Source: Panicum virgatum (lineage: Eukaryota; Streptophyta; Magnoliopsida; Poales; Poaceae). From it: DNA of 64,000 nucleotides. The stretch's first letter is position 1; each line of letters opens with the position of its first letter. The stretch covers positions 27,943,581 to 28,007,580 of the forward strand of contig NC_053141.1 of assembly GCF_016808335.1 (NCBI RefSeq), read 5' to 3'. Below are positions 33,422 to 44,885 of this stretch, in pieces. Both the position numbers and the translations under genes were made by a program. The notes beneath the pieces are model-generated. The model did not search any database. It was not told where the DNA came from and was given only the letters and a program-made list of their open reading frames with translations.

Positions 33422-34239
33422 GTAAGTTACCTTGCACTCGTCTCATCCTCAGATCTGATGCATGGATGTGGTGGATTGGATTATTCAAGCTATTGTGTGC
33501 AGGCCTGCAGGGTAGATGTGTAGCGTTTTGATATGGTTCTTCTTTGATCAATTTATCTGTTAGGCACCAGTAAGATCACCAATCGGTTAGTACAATAAAT
33601 CAAAAGACTAATAAGTTTTGCTTTGTTGGTATTTATCCTTCATACTGAATCCATGGACACCATGAACTGGGTTGGTAGTATTATTTCAGTTCAAGTGTGG
33701 ATTTGTCATTTTGTTGGAACTGAACTGCATGCATGCATACATGCTGACATAAATTTGAGTCTTCGTTAATTTGATCAATGCATAAGTAAGGTCCAGTTCA
33801 TTAGAACAGAGCAGAGCAGAATATTGGTTTGCTGATACATGACATTATTGTAGAATACATCTTTTTAACTAATATATGCTTTATTGTAGAATATTGTTAG
33901 CTACACAGTTTCCTTATTAAAACAATTGTTTGGTTGTTTCCAGATTACTATCCATTCATCCATGCTTGATGCTTCTACTTTGGAGGTGCGTCTTCTGTAG
34001 AATACTTGTGAAGTTAGAAACTCTGTGCTTCTATCTTTGGATTGCTATATTCTAGAGTTGTTAGTGGGCAAGCCTTAGTGGATTTCTGGAGATTGTGTTT
34101 TTTGGGTAGGAATAGAATTATGGATTTATGGGATACTCAGTTATGTTTGCCTTTGAACCAAACCAAATAATGCCTATGTCATCTTTAGGATAGAAGATTT
34201 TATGATCCCTATCTGTTTAAGCACTTATTGTAGTTGCAG
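33422..34239 (+). other. AT-rich, intron-like sequence
   Basis: Between the donor at 33422 and the acceptor TTGCAG at 34234-34239 there is only AT-rich, T-rich sequence with no open frame worth noting, as expected for introns and intergenic filler in captured DNA. Confidence 0.5.
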
Positions 34240-34522
34240 GACTGGCCTACTTGAAATTAAGTTAAAGCATGGGGCTAATGCTGGTAGTGCTTTGAAGCTG
34301 ATCCAGCCGATCAAGGATAAGTTTTCAGGTGTCGCATATGCAGATCTATTTCAGCTAGCTAGCTCCACAGCCATTCAGGTCCTTTAAATCGCTCCTGCGT
34401 ACTGATTAAGTGATGATCATCCATAAAGTGCTGCTTGTTAATAATGATGGTGGTTTTGATTTCTTTCATTCCAGGAAGCAGGTGGCCCCAAAATTCCCAT
34501 GATCTATGGAAGGGTTGACTGA
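34240..34522 (+). pseudogene. Captured fragment of chloroplast-type ascorbate peroxidase (two exons)
   Basis: The first exon, 34240-34378, lies between TTGCAG and a GT. It encodes [20 protein letters not shown], then [21 protein letters not shown] second exon from 34475, after TTCATTCCAG, encodes EAGGPKIPMIYGRVD and hits TGA at 34520. This matches the middle of plant stromal/thylakoid ascorbate peroxidase (H2O2 removal with ascorbate), around the ANAG...KYADLFQLA...GGPKIPM...GRVD region. Only about 60 of some 400 residues are present, the haem-binding His regions are absent, and the frame ends at once. It is a gene fragment carried in a transposon. Confidence 0.88.
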
Positions 34523-34604
34523 ATAACTGGTCTGAATATAAGCTGGATGAACTGGATCCACTTGTTGTTTGTTCACTGGTCTTTGAACTTTACCTAATCA
34601 AGCT

Positions 34605-35939
34605 ATGCATATCGCAATGGTTAAAACCTACCCTGGTTTGCTGCTCCCTCCGCACTCCACGCGAAAAATTGGGCGCGTGTCAACCTGCGCGAGGCTCGGT
34701 CGTTTTTACATAAAAGCCCTTCAATTTTCTCAAAATCACAACAAAACCCAGTTCATCCTGACGGTACAATACTCAGATTCATTTATTTTCCATATAAACC
34801 CCCAAACTAATGTTTATTTCGATGAGAAGAAGAGAAAAATCGATAGTCCTGCTATCTTTACAGAAAACACCCGCGAGCCATTTTTCATTTGGCCCCTCCC
34901 GCACAGCGGAACCCTAACCCCCTCCTCTCCTCCTGGCTCCCCGCTCCTGCCCGCCGCCGCCTCCCTTCCTCTCCTCCCCGGCTCCCCGCCACCGCGCTCT
35001 TCCTCCTCCGCCGGAGCTGCGCCCCCCGACTCTCAACACCCCCTCCTCTGCCGCGGCACAGGGCCTCCGCCGCCGCACAGCCGGGCCACGAGCCACGGGC
35101 CCGCGCGCTCGGCCCTTCCTCCACAGCGCCGCCTCCGCCGTGCGCTCGGCAGCCCCTCCTCCGCCGCGCTGGCGAGGTCAGGCGCATGGCCGGGCGGCGC
35201 ACGAGCAAGCGTGGCCGCGGGGCTGCCGGCGTGCGTGCGAGGTAGCGGGAGCCGCTCCTACTCTCCGTCACCGCGCCCGCTCCGCTGGATCCAGATCCGC
35301 CCGCTCCTGCTCTCCTCCTGGCCACGGGCCGGCCCCGGCGGCGGCTGCCGTCCGGACGCACAGCACCGACATGGCGAGGCTGGCCGCGCTGCGCGAGCGC
35401 ACGGACAGCTCGAACAGGCGGCGCTCGTCCCCCTTCGCAACCAGGAGGCGGTGCGGCCCCCGCCGCGGGCACGCGGAGCGGTAGGGGCTTGCCCACTCCG
35501 CCGTGCAATCCCGCGCTCAACCACTCCCCAGCTCCCCGTGGCAAAGGCCACGCCCCGCTGCGCACCGTGGGAGAGCGGGCCGCTGCCTAGCCGCCCTCTT
35601 CCTCCTCGCGCCGCCTCCGCCGCGAGATGCGGCCCTGGACTCGGCACCCCTCCGCCGCACCGCCGGGGCCCAAGCCGCGGGCCCGTGCGCTCAGCAACCC
35701 CTCCTCCACCGCGTGCACGACACCCCTCCCCCCCCACACACACACCGCGCCGTCAAGGTCGGAGCCTCGGGCCAGCGCGCTCGGCACCCCCTCCTCCGCT
35801 GCGGCCGCAGCCGCGGCCCCATGCTCAGCACCTCCTCCGCCGCCGCGACAGCTTCGCATTGGCCACAGCTCATGGACCCCGTGTTTTCTCCTCCCCTGGT
35901 AACACTGCAACAGCAGCCTGTGTTGCCATCCTCCAGTGA
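34605..35939 (+). other. Long GC-rich ORF (444 codons), probably not a real gene
   Basis: The frame runs 34605-35939. The first ~95 codons are mixed composition. From about 34890 it becomes Pro/Ser/Arg/Ala-rich with repeated segments of the type 'gcgctcggca(c/g)cccctcctccgc' at about 35135, 35690 and 35780. Several other frames on both strands are open over the same stretch (for example 35565-34885 on the minus strand), which is expected for stop-poor GC-rich DNA. No domain is recognised. It could contain a 5' leader or first exon of a captured gene. Confidence 0.25.
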
Positions 35940-36349
35940 GCATCCTCCTCCTCCCAATCTCCGTTGCTCCCTGTCTGTCCATCCTCCTCTCCCCTTCCGT
36001 TTCTAGGATTCAGGTTCCAGATCTTTGTTGTCACAGATCTACTCAAGCCTGCTTCTTCCTTTGCTCCAAGGATTTAATTTGGGAATGGAAGAAAATGAAT
36101 CATGAGTTGAAACGTTTTAAGTTCATGTTAATTGTCTATCTTTCATCAACAGGTTTAGATTCTGGGTAAACAGATAGGTATGAAACTTAGCAGGTTTGGA
36201 GCCCAGATGTGAGAGGGTGTATTATTGGCCAAATTGCCTAAGGCTTTACCAGGTGGTGCATGAACTCAATACTAATCTTCACTCAAATACTAGCATCTGT
36301 CTAAATTGAGGTTCTCTGGAATGCTAAAATTTTAGTCGAGGTAGCCAAC
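35940..36349. other. No gene recognised
   Basis: A transition from GC-rich to AT-rich sequence. Nothing recognisable is seen on either strand. The pyruvate kinase exon that would follow on the minus strand is not found here, so the capture ends near 36340. Confidence 0.5.
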
Positions 36350-36871
36350 CTTCTCAGGTGGAAGATTGATTCCAAGGTTTCCTCTTGATAGAATGATATC
36401 ATCTACCTCTGCCAGTATTTCATCAAAATGGTTCAAGCCCTCCCATGAAATTTGGAGCAGATATGGTAAAACAAATTACAACTTATAGTTGGCTAATGAT
36501 GTAGAAGTACTATCTTTAAAAATACCTCAACATTCTCAATTTTGGCAAAAATCTGTGTTTGGCTGAGATTGCACAATTTTGAGAGGAACTCCCGTGCCTG
36601 TGTTGAAGCAAAAAAAAAAAAAATACCAGACTATTGATAACATTCTTCTGTATTGGATGCAAATAAACTGAAGCTATTGTATTCAGATATAGCAATGTTA
36701 CATTTTCATTGAAAAAATAGGCATTGCTTAGAAGGACAAGTAGTAGAGTTAACATCTAAAGTTGCATCCACAATGTAATTAGTTGGTTACCTGCCACACA
36801 TCTTCAGCATGCCTTGTGTAAGACAAAGAGAGAAAGTCAATCTTATTTGGAGCACCCCATTTTCTGATAAC
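36350..36871 (-). pseudogene. Captured fragment of plant cytosolic pyruvate kinase (three exons)
   Basis: Three minus-strand exons with consensus splice borders read in order. 36871-36791 (27 codons) has [20 protein letters not shown]. 36597-36526 (24 codons) has AREFLSKLCNLSQTQIFAKI followed by ENVE. 36439-36350 (30 codons) has [20 protein letters not shown] and [10 protein letters not shown]. All exons are multiples of three, have AG before and GT after, and join in phase. This is the region of pyruvate kinase around the catalytic-lysine KIEN motif and the metal-binding SRGNLG loop (phosphoenolpyruvate plus ADP to pyruvate plus ATP). The first and last parts of the enzyme are missing. Two substitutions in the third exon (DD for the usual DG, and IN for ID) suggest decay. 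Confidence 0.9.
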
Positions 36872-39800
36872 CTGAAAGCAGTTCATGCCAGTAAGTCCTA
36901 GGATGGGCTAGAGGACATGGTCATTGAAAGGAAGGAAAAGGCATCAAAGCAAAGGTTTGCTTACTACCTCGAACAACCTGCATAATCGTTTGCTTCTCTG
37001 CACTTTCTTTTTGGTAGCCTGATACCTGGAATTTGTTTCCACCTTTTTTTTGTTATCTGTTTTTTTATGGACCTTGTTTGCCTTACATGTGTAACTCTTT
37101 GTATCGAGGCTTTTCTGTCTAGAGCCACATACTAACTACCATATTTCTGTTTGTTCATGCAGTTTGGGATTGTCACAGAATATCTGTTTGAAAATTTTCA
37201 AATTGGCAAAAAAATAAGGTATCCAGGCCATTGGTGACCTCCAGGTAAGGTGTTGCTCAATGCAATGATGCTACTTTTTGTAACCTATTTACCTATCTCC
37301 AGCCTAGGAAACATGCATGATTTTCTCAAGATGGTCAAATTTGGTATGTGATGTTCATGTGAAAACTACACGCTTGGAATAATATCGGAATACTTCCGCC
37401 AGTTAAGAGATGAGAATTTTGGTACTTTTCTAAGTAATTATGATTCCAAATTGACCGCTACATTTTTTATCATATATCAAAATATTTTTTTTGGATAGTA
37501 TTGATAATTTCTATGAAATATTAACTTGAACCATATATCTGAACACCACACAGTGTCTTTGGTCAATAACTTGATATAAATATGGTTTGACTGTATTCAA
37601 AATCGTTTCACTAATTCAGTGACTTACATTTATACACAATAATTATTGCAGTGGTCTATGCCTTGCCCCTTTTTGGATAAACAGTGAAGCATTTGATGGC
37701 ATTGTGCTGAATTCCACTACACTGCCTGTTATATTTGTCTTCAATACGTGCATCATTGTTGTGAGGGGATCAGTTAAACGATTTTGCCTTTTCGATTGGT
37801 ACCTTGCTCCTTGTACCAATAAAAAGGTCGTGGATTTGGAATTTCCTTTTGGCTCTGTGACCGTCGTTGCCAAATTTGCTGCAGGTGATCATGTTTGGGT
37901 GCGGCCTGGAGCGGTGGGCAGGCAAGGCCATGGGCGTGCCTCGTGGTGGGTTGGTCCCGGGTGATGGCGAGAGGGCGGCGCAGCAACATGGTCCTGGTCG
38001 AGCTCGAGCTCAAGCACAGCAACGAGTGCCGGCCAGCATGCTGGATATGCTCATGAACCTGCTTCCCAGTTCGTCATTCCGATCATATATGTGTGACAAG
38101 AGCAACTAGCACTATTAAACTTTGCCTCTAAACGACCATGAAAACAACAGCTACTTTTTACTATCGTCCTGCATTTAGAGAAGAAAATAGTAGGCAGTGA
38201 TCTAAAAACAGAGTACCTATTGTGATTGTATTATTTTTATCCATCTTCCTTAGCACTAAGTCATGAACCCGTGGATTGTTCCTACAATTCGACATGATGT
38301 GATATGTAAAACTTGTACTTGACTAAAACAGTGCATAATGTTGCAGGCAAGCTGCATCCTGACTGCTTATTTAAACACTACAATGCCGGATAGACACCTA
38401 TTATGCATAGTGTACCGCACTGCTAAAATGTTAGCATATTAATGATGTATTATTACTATATGCTGTGATTTTGTGTTGAATTATTATCATATACCATGCA
38501 TGCCAGTTGTCACATTTCATTACCTTCGATATACTTATGTTTAATTGCTTGCTTAAATGGTAGGGCGCACATCGTGCGCCTAATGTTCTAGTTCTCTGAA
38601 TACTGGGTTAGGATTTTGTGTATTCCAAATGAACTGCTGACTGACCAAAGTGAGTTCTCCATTTGAAACAAATTTCTTATTTCTGATAATAGTTATGTGT
38701 GAGTAATTGGCTGAAGGACAGATAACATGCTCTATGATTAGCAATTGATTAATATTTAATTCGTACAGGAATTGCTCTGATTGAGAACTTGCATATGGTT
38801 TGATACTCAGTTGCAAAAACAAGGAGTGCACGAAGCACACTGTAAAAGGCAATTTAGCACACTGTAAAAGCTGAAACTACAGTGCCAGAGCTGCAAAGGA
38901 CTACTCACAGTGCCCGATCAAGGTACTCGTTTCTCCTATTCCTATTCTCTTATTCATTGACCGTAGATTGACATACTGCTAGTATGTATATTTGCCTGCA
39001 TGACCGTAGATTGACATACTGCCATGGCGGTGTAAAAAGTTGAATAACCACATTTATGCTGGACAAATGATGTGTTTTTTATGCTGGACTCCACTGCGTC
39101 CAAGTTTGACTGACTATTGGATCATATCCTGCTTGGGTCAACATCCACCGGTGCCTCATCAGTATGATTGATAGATTCATTGTAACTGCAGCCTTTGCTT
39201 GTCTGAATTTTGTGCAGGTAAGCAGCACAAGAGCAGCCTGTGCTATCGTTTTATGGATTTGAATTGTTGTTTTGTTCCTAAGGTAAGTTTGGCTTGCATA
39301 ACTGTCTGAACATTCCACAACAGCTGTTAATTTTGAATCAAACACATGAATAGCTCAGTTATCTGAGATTTCACTAAGAATATGTACCAATTTTATATAT
39401 AGCTGTTGAATGCTATTTAAAGTAATTAGATTACCTAATATGATTCTAAAAAACTAATAACTGAATCTGCTTATTCTTGAGTAGCTTGCTTGTTAACTTG
39501 GCATATGACGACATGTTTCTATAGCTGTTTCTTTTCATGATACTTGCTGAGTTACTTGATCTTGTTTGCACCTTGATCATGGCCACAACGTTGTATCTTT
39601 ACATAATGTAGTACTACATTAGCATGGTATCTTACACTCTTAACTTCATTCTTCAAACCTCTTTAACCTTTCCACGGTCATATTTGTACAGTGTTGAATC
39701 TCTACATAGTGTTGAATCTCTACATACTTTCTAATCTGGTTCTCATTAGAGTATCCGAGCCACCGCAGATCATCCGCTATGTATGCTATGCATCTCTATA

Positions 39801-40235
39801 CTTAACAACTCCCTGCTATTTTGGTGAAATTGAGAAGAATGTACATTTATGTCTTCAATTAACAATATGCTGTTTTGTTGTAGCCAAGGAGCAGTTTGCT
39901 GAAGCTGAGAGGAAAGAAAGTAGCTAGGAGGTATTTGTATTGCCATTTATTCTAGAGCAACCATCACATTTTGATTGGTTAGGTGGATACTCTATGTAAT
40001 TGCTTACAATTGAATAGACTGTAATCAAAATTTTTGTGTACTGTGAACCATTTATCTTATGTATTTTGATCATGAGAAGTCTTACATAAGGTCAATTTTC
40101 AGACCGTTTTATTGTTTCTTAACATCATTGTGCAAAGTTTTTTAATGGTTGAAATGTACCATTTGTGAAATGTGGAATTTAGAAATGTACATTGTGGATC
40201 TAGATTTCTTTTTTTTATTTTTGCAAATTGTTATC
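36872..40235. other. AT-rich interior of the CACTA-like segment, no identified gene
   Basis: About 3.4 kb. One stretch looks exon-like: 37164-37244 between CATGCAG and CAG|GTAAGG, 24 codons open in one frame. A GC-richer patch at 37880-38100 after TGCTGCAG is open for about 75 codons. I recognise neither. The rest is AT-rich without frames. Because identified host fragments lie on both sides of 36.3 kb, further captured pieces here are likely, but I cannot name them. Confidence 0.4.
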
Positions 40236-40276
40236 AGAGACTCGTATTAACTAGCTGTGTCTCTGATGTGGTTCAT
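40236..40276. repeat. CACTA-like subterminal repeats, right side
   Basis: TATCAGAGACTCG and its inverse partner GTGTCTCTGATGTGG lie 15 bp apart, the same motif pair found next to the left terminus at 32658-32740. They suggest that 32658 to about 40276 is one element, truncated or interrupted at the right before its terminus. Confidence 0.5.
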
Positions 40277-43200
40277 TAGAGTCTGCCTCCGCACCGGGTC
40301 GAGTCGCACCGTGTCATCACTCCCAACCGAACCCGGCCGCCTCTCACTGACAGATGGGTGTGCCCAGTCATCCCACACCTTGGGCTCCTTTTCCCGTTTC
40401 GGCAAAGCAACGCACGAGCGACGAGCTGCCGCCGCACCAGAACAGCACCAACCCGACTCACCCGGCCAATCGCATGCACCAGACCGCCCTAGACACCCAC
40501 GCGGATGTCACCAACCCTTTCGTGGTGGACCCCGCCAGCCTATCGCCCTCGCCTTCCCCAGTTCGACCGCGAACGCGCTCCGGCAGAAACACAACAGCCT
40601 CCGACACAATCTCTGCCACGGCATGATATCGCTCCCTACTTTTGACACCAATTGAAGCACGGCATCCCGCTCGCTCTCGCGTCGTGGCCATGCAACCCCA
40701 GCCTGGAAGCCTTGGTCGCCGTCTGATCGAGCAACAACGAGATCAGCCGTCCTCCACACCTATGGCCGCGGCCGCCCTATAAAAGGGGAGAGGCCGGGAG
40801 CAGTAGGGTTCCAACCCAATCCGCCGCCGCTTCGGTGGCTTGCCCAACAACCTACCTGCCGTGCTAGAGAAGAGAAAGGAGGAGAGGAGGGAGGTAGAGA
40901 GAGGAGAGGCAGGAGGCAGTGAGACGAAGCTGGAGCACGCCAGAGTACCGTCCGTGGTCGCCAAAGCCGGACAAGCCGCCAGAGCTGCTCGGGACACCCA
41001 GATCGTGGGTGCTGTGTGGTACGACTACACCAATGCCGCACACTGCACCAACCTACCTTTGTTGATAATCGATGACAAGCCTGCAGTGTGCACCCAACCC
41101 CCCCCCCCCCACTGCACTAGCTCTGTGGCCGTAACACACTCGTCACCGAGGCATGCTGCCGTCGCGTTCCCGCACCGGGAAGCGCCGAGCGGAGTCTCGC
41201 TCACCACAGCACATGCCACGCATCCACGCACACACGAAACGTCGGCCGCCTTGCCATGCCGAGCTCTACAGCATGGAAACGCACGCGCCAAAGGGCCACG
41301 GGTGCCACACCCGCCATGGCCAGAGCACGGCCATGGCGAGGCCATCCAAGCTTCATCCACCGTGCGTCGCCATGGCGTGGGCTTTCCACACCACTCCGGC
41401 CACCTCGTGCTGTGAGGGTGAGTCGTCGAGACTCACCTGGTGACCGTGAACCTAGCCGCCTAGATGGATTAGAGAGAAAGGACCACCGGAAACTGATTTC
41501 TCCCGTCCGCACAAACGCCAGAGTTCCGTGGTGCCTCCCCGGTGCACGCGGACCCCGCCGTAGAAATTGGTCGCCGCCGTCTAGGCCATCAGCTCCGCGA
41601 GGATTCGAATCGAGGGAAGACAGGGCACTTTTGCCTCGGTTTGGTTTGTAGCAGTACTGCCACAGTCTGCCGACGGCGCGGCCCTGCCACCGCCGTGGCC
41701 ATCCTTGCCTAAGCACTATCCAGCCACCCTAGCAGCGAGCATCAACTCGCCGAGGCACGGAATAACCCGTAGAGCCCCCACGAGCCTTTGCCCTAAAGCC
41801 GAAGGGCCTCGCCATTGTAGCGCTACCGCACGCTGCTGCGATGTCGCTAACACCAGCCGCCGGAGACACCTAACCACTCGCTGCAGCCGCCCTAGCCCCA
41901 CGGAACCGCCACGGAGCCCTAGACCGCCCTTAGAGCCCTACAGGTCCACCGGAGATCGCGCGGGCGCAAGCTCGCCGCCGGCGGCACGCCACTGTGCGGA
42001 ACAGAGGAGCAGAGGAAAGTTGGAGAAAGGGAGGGGAGGCCGGTGCACCTAAACCACCATGAACCAGAGGGAGGAGAGAAGAAGTGGACGGTGTCCACCG
42101 CGAGCCGAGTCTGTGGCTCACGAGCCCGCACCAACCTGTCCACCGTACACCGAACCCCGTAGACCAGGGCCAAAGGAGTAGCCGCGCAGTGGAACCGGTG
42201 CACTGTGGACCTAAGAGAAAAAGGAGAAGGGTGCACACGGTGCACCATAGACCGAGTCAATGGTCTATAAGACTGCCCGCACTTGTCCACCATGCACCGC
42301 AACCCGTGGACCCGAGCCCGATTGGAGACCAGACCCACCACGTGGATCCACTGTAGCACGACACATGTCTGGGCCAGGCCAGCCCAACTCGGGCCAACCC
42401 GGCCTAATACCAGTCCACTTGGCCCATTACTGTTGACTAGGTCAATGCTGATGTCAGCACGATGTCAGCGGGACCCACCAGCCAGCCTTTGGAATACCAC
42501 CGTGGCGATGATGTCAGCATGGCGTCAGCTCAGCCTATCACAGACTGCCACATGTCTAGCTCTGATTAAACCAGCCTTTTATCTTTTTCAGAAAATGGTT
42601 TAAACTTCAGAAACTCATAGAAAATTCAAACGGGCCTTTGCTAGTATATATGATGCATGCATATACCTGAGCCTTATGCCTTGATTTAAACCCTTCATCA
42701 CCCAATTACCTAGCTACGCGCTCGCACTTATATATGCCTTCCTGCTTGCTTGCACTTTACTCCATCATACTTTTTATATAACCTTAGATGTACTATGGTG
42801 GAGGAATTAATTGGTAAAATGTGATAACAACTGGGGAGTGTGCTGGTTGAGTCTTGGGTGCGTGTGTAGTGAGGGTTGAGTCAACTGGACAGGATTTATG
42901 ACGAGTCATGAGACGAGTCTTGCCGAGGAGGATGTGACCTAGGCATTCCCGCTTTTGCTTACCTGTGGCGGGTACCTGTTTTGAGGAGTTCCCGGCTTGG
43001 ACTCTTGTGATGGGAGGAAGACCGGGGTGGAGGTGCTGTAGCAGTATGGGGAATCAGATTGCCCCCTTTGAGGAGATGTCATGTCCAGTCCTTCTAAGGA
43101 CTAGTATATCAGAGGGACTAGTATATCAGAGAACCGGCCCCTAGGAAAATGTCTCGTGCACACCACTCGTCCCCGATGGGTGGGGTGCGGATACCCTTCT

Positions 43201-43829
43201 AGTATGGACGGTGCCATTACTATTTGGATGAGAGTGGATAGTGTTAGGGGATGGACGGTTGCGGCCTCCATTCCCCGATTAGCGTGATGTCCATAGGCCC
43301 CACATCACGTTTCACAGACTCAGTGCCCCAGTGCACTGGAGTGATCTAGGCTGAGTGATATGGTGGCATCGAACCACTAGGAGGCCTTCGTTTTCGCCTA
43401 GGTGTTCATGCGCACTGATGACGGTGATCTTGTGGCTACAGGTGTACAAGCTATGCACAGTTATCAAATCAATACGTATTATCCTGCTTAAGGCATGGTC
43501 AAGATTTAGGCTTGGACTACTGGCAGGCACGGCCGGCCCTCGGGCCTGGACGACCGCCGGACATGTACCGGCCTTTCTCTTGTTTTCTTCCCTTGACCCA
43601 CGTGTCTCTGACTAATGAGATGAGTCCTTCTTTTCTCCCCTGGTTTCTGATACGGCTGTGAGCCCATGTGGTTGGGAGCCGTCTTTACCGCCTGAGTGTG
43701 AGAGTGTGTGCGGTGAGATGTGTTTGGGATGGGAGATGATGATATGATGAGGTATCCACCACTTAGGGTTTTCTTCATCACTCACCCTCTCTCCTCACCC
43801 CCCTCTCTCTCTCCTGCCCTCCACGCGAC
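40277..43829 (+). repeat. Unclassified LTR-like repeat sequence
   Basis: GC-rich sequence (40277-42420) with a TATA box at 40778-40785, followed by a long GC-rich leader-like stretch and then a less GC-rich part (42420-43829). This layout resembles the long LTRs at the left edge of the window: the 'aaactcatagaaaattcaaa' phrase at 42610 recalls about 2600. Open frames on both strands in 40840-42360 are compositional. I could not find LTR ends, so the limits are only those of neighbouring features. The last part (43760-43829) is a CT-rich tract beside the insertion site of the array. Confidence 0.35.
40778..40785 (+). promoter_or_regulatory. TATA box in LTR-like sequence
   Basis: TATAAAAG stands in a GC-rich context (GCCGCCC before, GGGAGAGGCC after), a strong core promoter by sequence. 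It probably belongs to an LTR rather than a host gene because no coding frame with normal composition follows. Confidence 0.45.
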
Positions 43830-43834
43830 CAGCG
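43830..43834. repeat. TSD CAGCG of the tandem LTR array (left copy)
   Basis: CAGCG precedes the first TGTAACGAAC and is repeated at 61482-61486 directly after the last LTR (GATCCTTACA). One 5-bp TSD flanks the whole 17.6 kb, so the array grew from a single LTR-element insertion. Confidence 0.93.
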
Positions 43835-44098
43835 TGTAACGAACATGGCACCATTGATGCCATTTCGAGTGATTTTGGTGATCGAATGACAACACAACAC
43901 TTGGACTAATATGATTGTTAAGATGATCATTATCAGGCTTTTAGGTTCAAGTGATGACAAAGAGAAAGAGAAGATAGGCGTAGCAAGGCCCGATGGACTG
44001 CCCCTACGGGGGTTCCGCTACCCGGTTAGCGGACGGGGGTCGAGGGGGAGCCGCCCCTCGCGGGTCTCACGGCTCTTCGGATCAGGAGCACCGGAAGA

Positions 44099-44482
44099 AC
44101 CGACGCCAGGGCATCGGAGCATCCGATGGTAGTCGGAAGAACCGACGCCTTGATACTTTGGTGCAGAAGGGAATCGAAGCCAAGTCAGCCTATAGGCACC
44201 GGTTGAACCGACGGTCCAAAATAGGGCATCGGTGCAATGGCCGTCCTTTGTACCAGAGACGATGTCAAGTGCCCAGAAGAAGTTTCTTCAGCACCGGTTC
44301 AACCGACGGTGCATCGGTGCATACCACCGGTGTAATGACGTCAGCATCCAGGAGAAGATTCTTTCAGCACCGGTTGAACCGGTGAGGCATCGGTGCATTC
44401 AATCGGTTCAACCGGTGGTCTCTGCGTCAGCTGTCAGGACTTCAACGGCTACTTCATGTTGTGAGTGACCGGATGAACCGAC
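44099..44482 (+). promoter_or_regulatory. Upstream motif cluster in array LTR: five ACCGAC and one TGACGTCA
   Basis: ACCGAC occurs at 44099, 44141, 44207, 44302 and 44477, and a palindromic TGACGTCA at 44336-44343, all within 470 bp upstream of the TATA box. ACCGAC is the core of the plant DRE/CRT element (DREB/CBF factors), and TGACGTCA is a bZIP-type site. The cluster sits in near-palindromic CCGGTTNAACCGG repeats. Function is inference from motif identity. Confidence 0.45.
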
Positions 44483-44568
44483 GCTACCCTGCCAAGAGGC
44501 ATCGGTTCTTCCGGTGGTAGCAGATTTTCAGCTGACCGTTGGAGCAACGGCTACAAGACTTGGTGGCC

Positions 44569-44576
44569 TATATATA
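44569..44576 (+). promoter_or_regulatory. TATA box of array LTR, unit 1 (seven copies in array)
   Basis: TATATATA in the context GTGGCC...CGCCTCACC. The same box lies 672 bp into each later unit: 47257, 49945, 52635, 55325, 58015 and 60705. Each LTR copy therefore retains a core promoter, and in units 1-6 transcripts would run into Y. Confidence 0.7.
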
Positions 44577-44885
44577 CGCCTCACCCCGTCCATTTGAAGT
44601 GTGCTGGAGTTGCTGAACATCCCAAACACACCCAAGAACATCTCCAACCACCATAGAGCTTCATTGTACATCATATAGGCTTAAGCACACTTGTGAGAGT
44701 GCTTAGTGCTTGTTTAGGGATTAGTTCTTGCGAGAGCTCCCTTGAGAGAAGTCTTGCTGCGGCAAGCAACTTGTGATCCGTCGTGTGACCCTCCGTCTTG
44801 GTGTGGAGTGGCAACGACACTTTGTGCGGGGGAAGAGGAGGCCCCCTCCTTGGTGGAAAAGCTCCGTAGTGGATTTCGGCCGGGT

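Noticed and set aside
34240..36871. Real ascorbate peroxidase and pyruvate kinase genes
   Set aside because: Only two and three internal exons are present, in opposite orientations. The catalytic or haem-binding remainder is missing and the frames end at once.
32658..40276. Helitron as the capturing element
   Set aside because: No TC start or hairpin plus CTRR end was found, and the fragments lie in opposite orientations, which is less usual for Helitrons. CACTA-like subterminal repeats fit better, though not conclusively.
40840..42360. Multiple 90-190 codon frames, possible host genes
   Set aside because: Frames are open on both strands at once with biased Pro/Arg/Ser composition and no domain. 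They are better explained by GC-rich LTR-like sequence.
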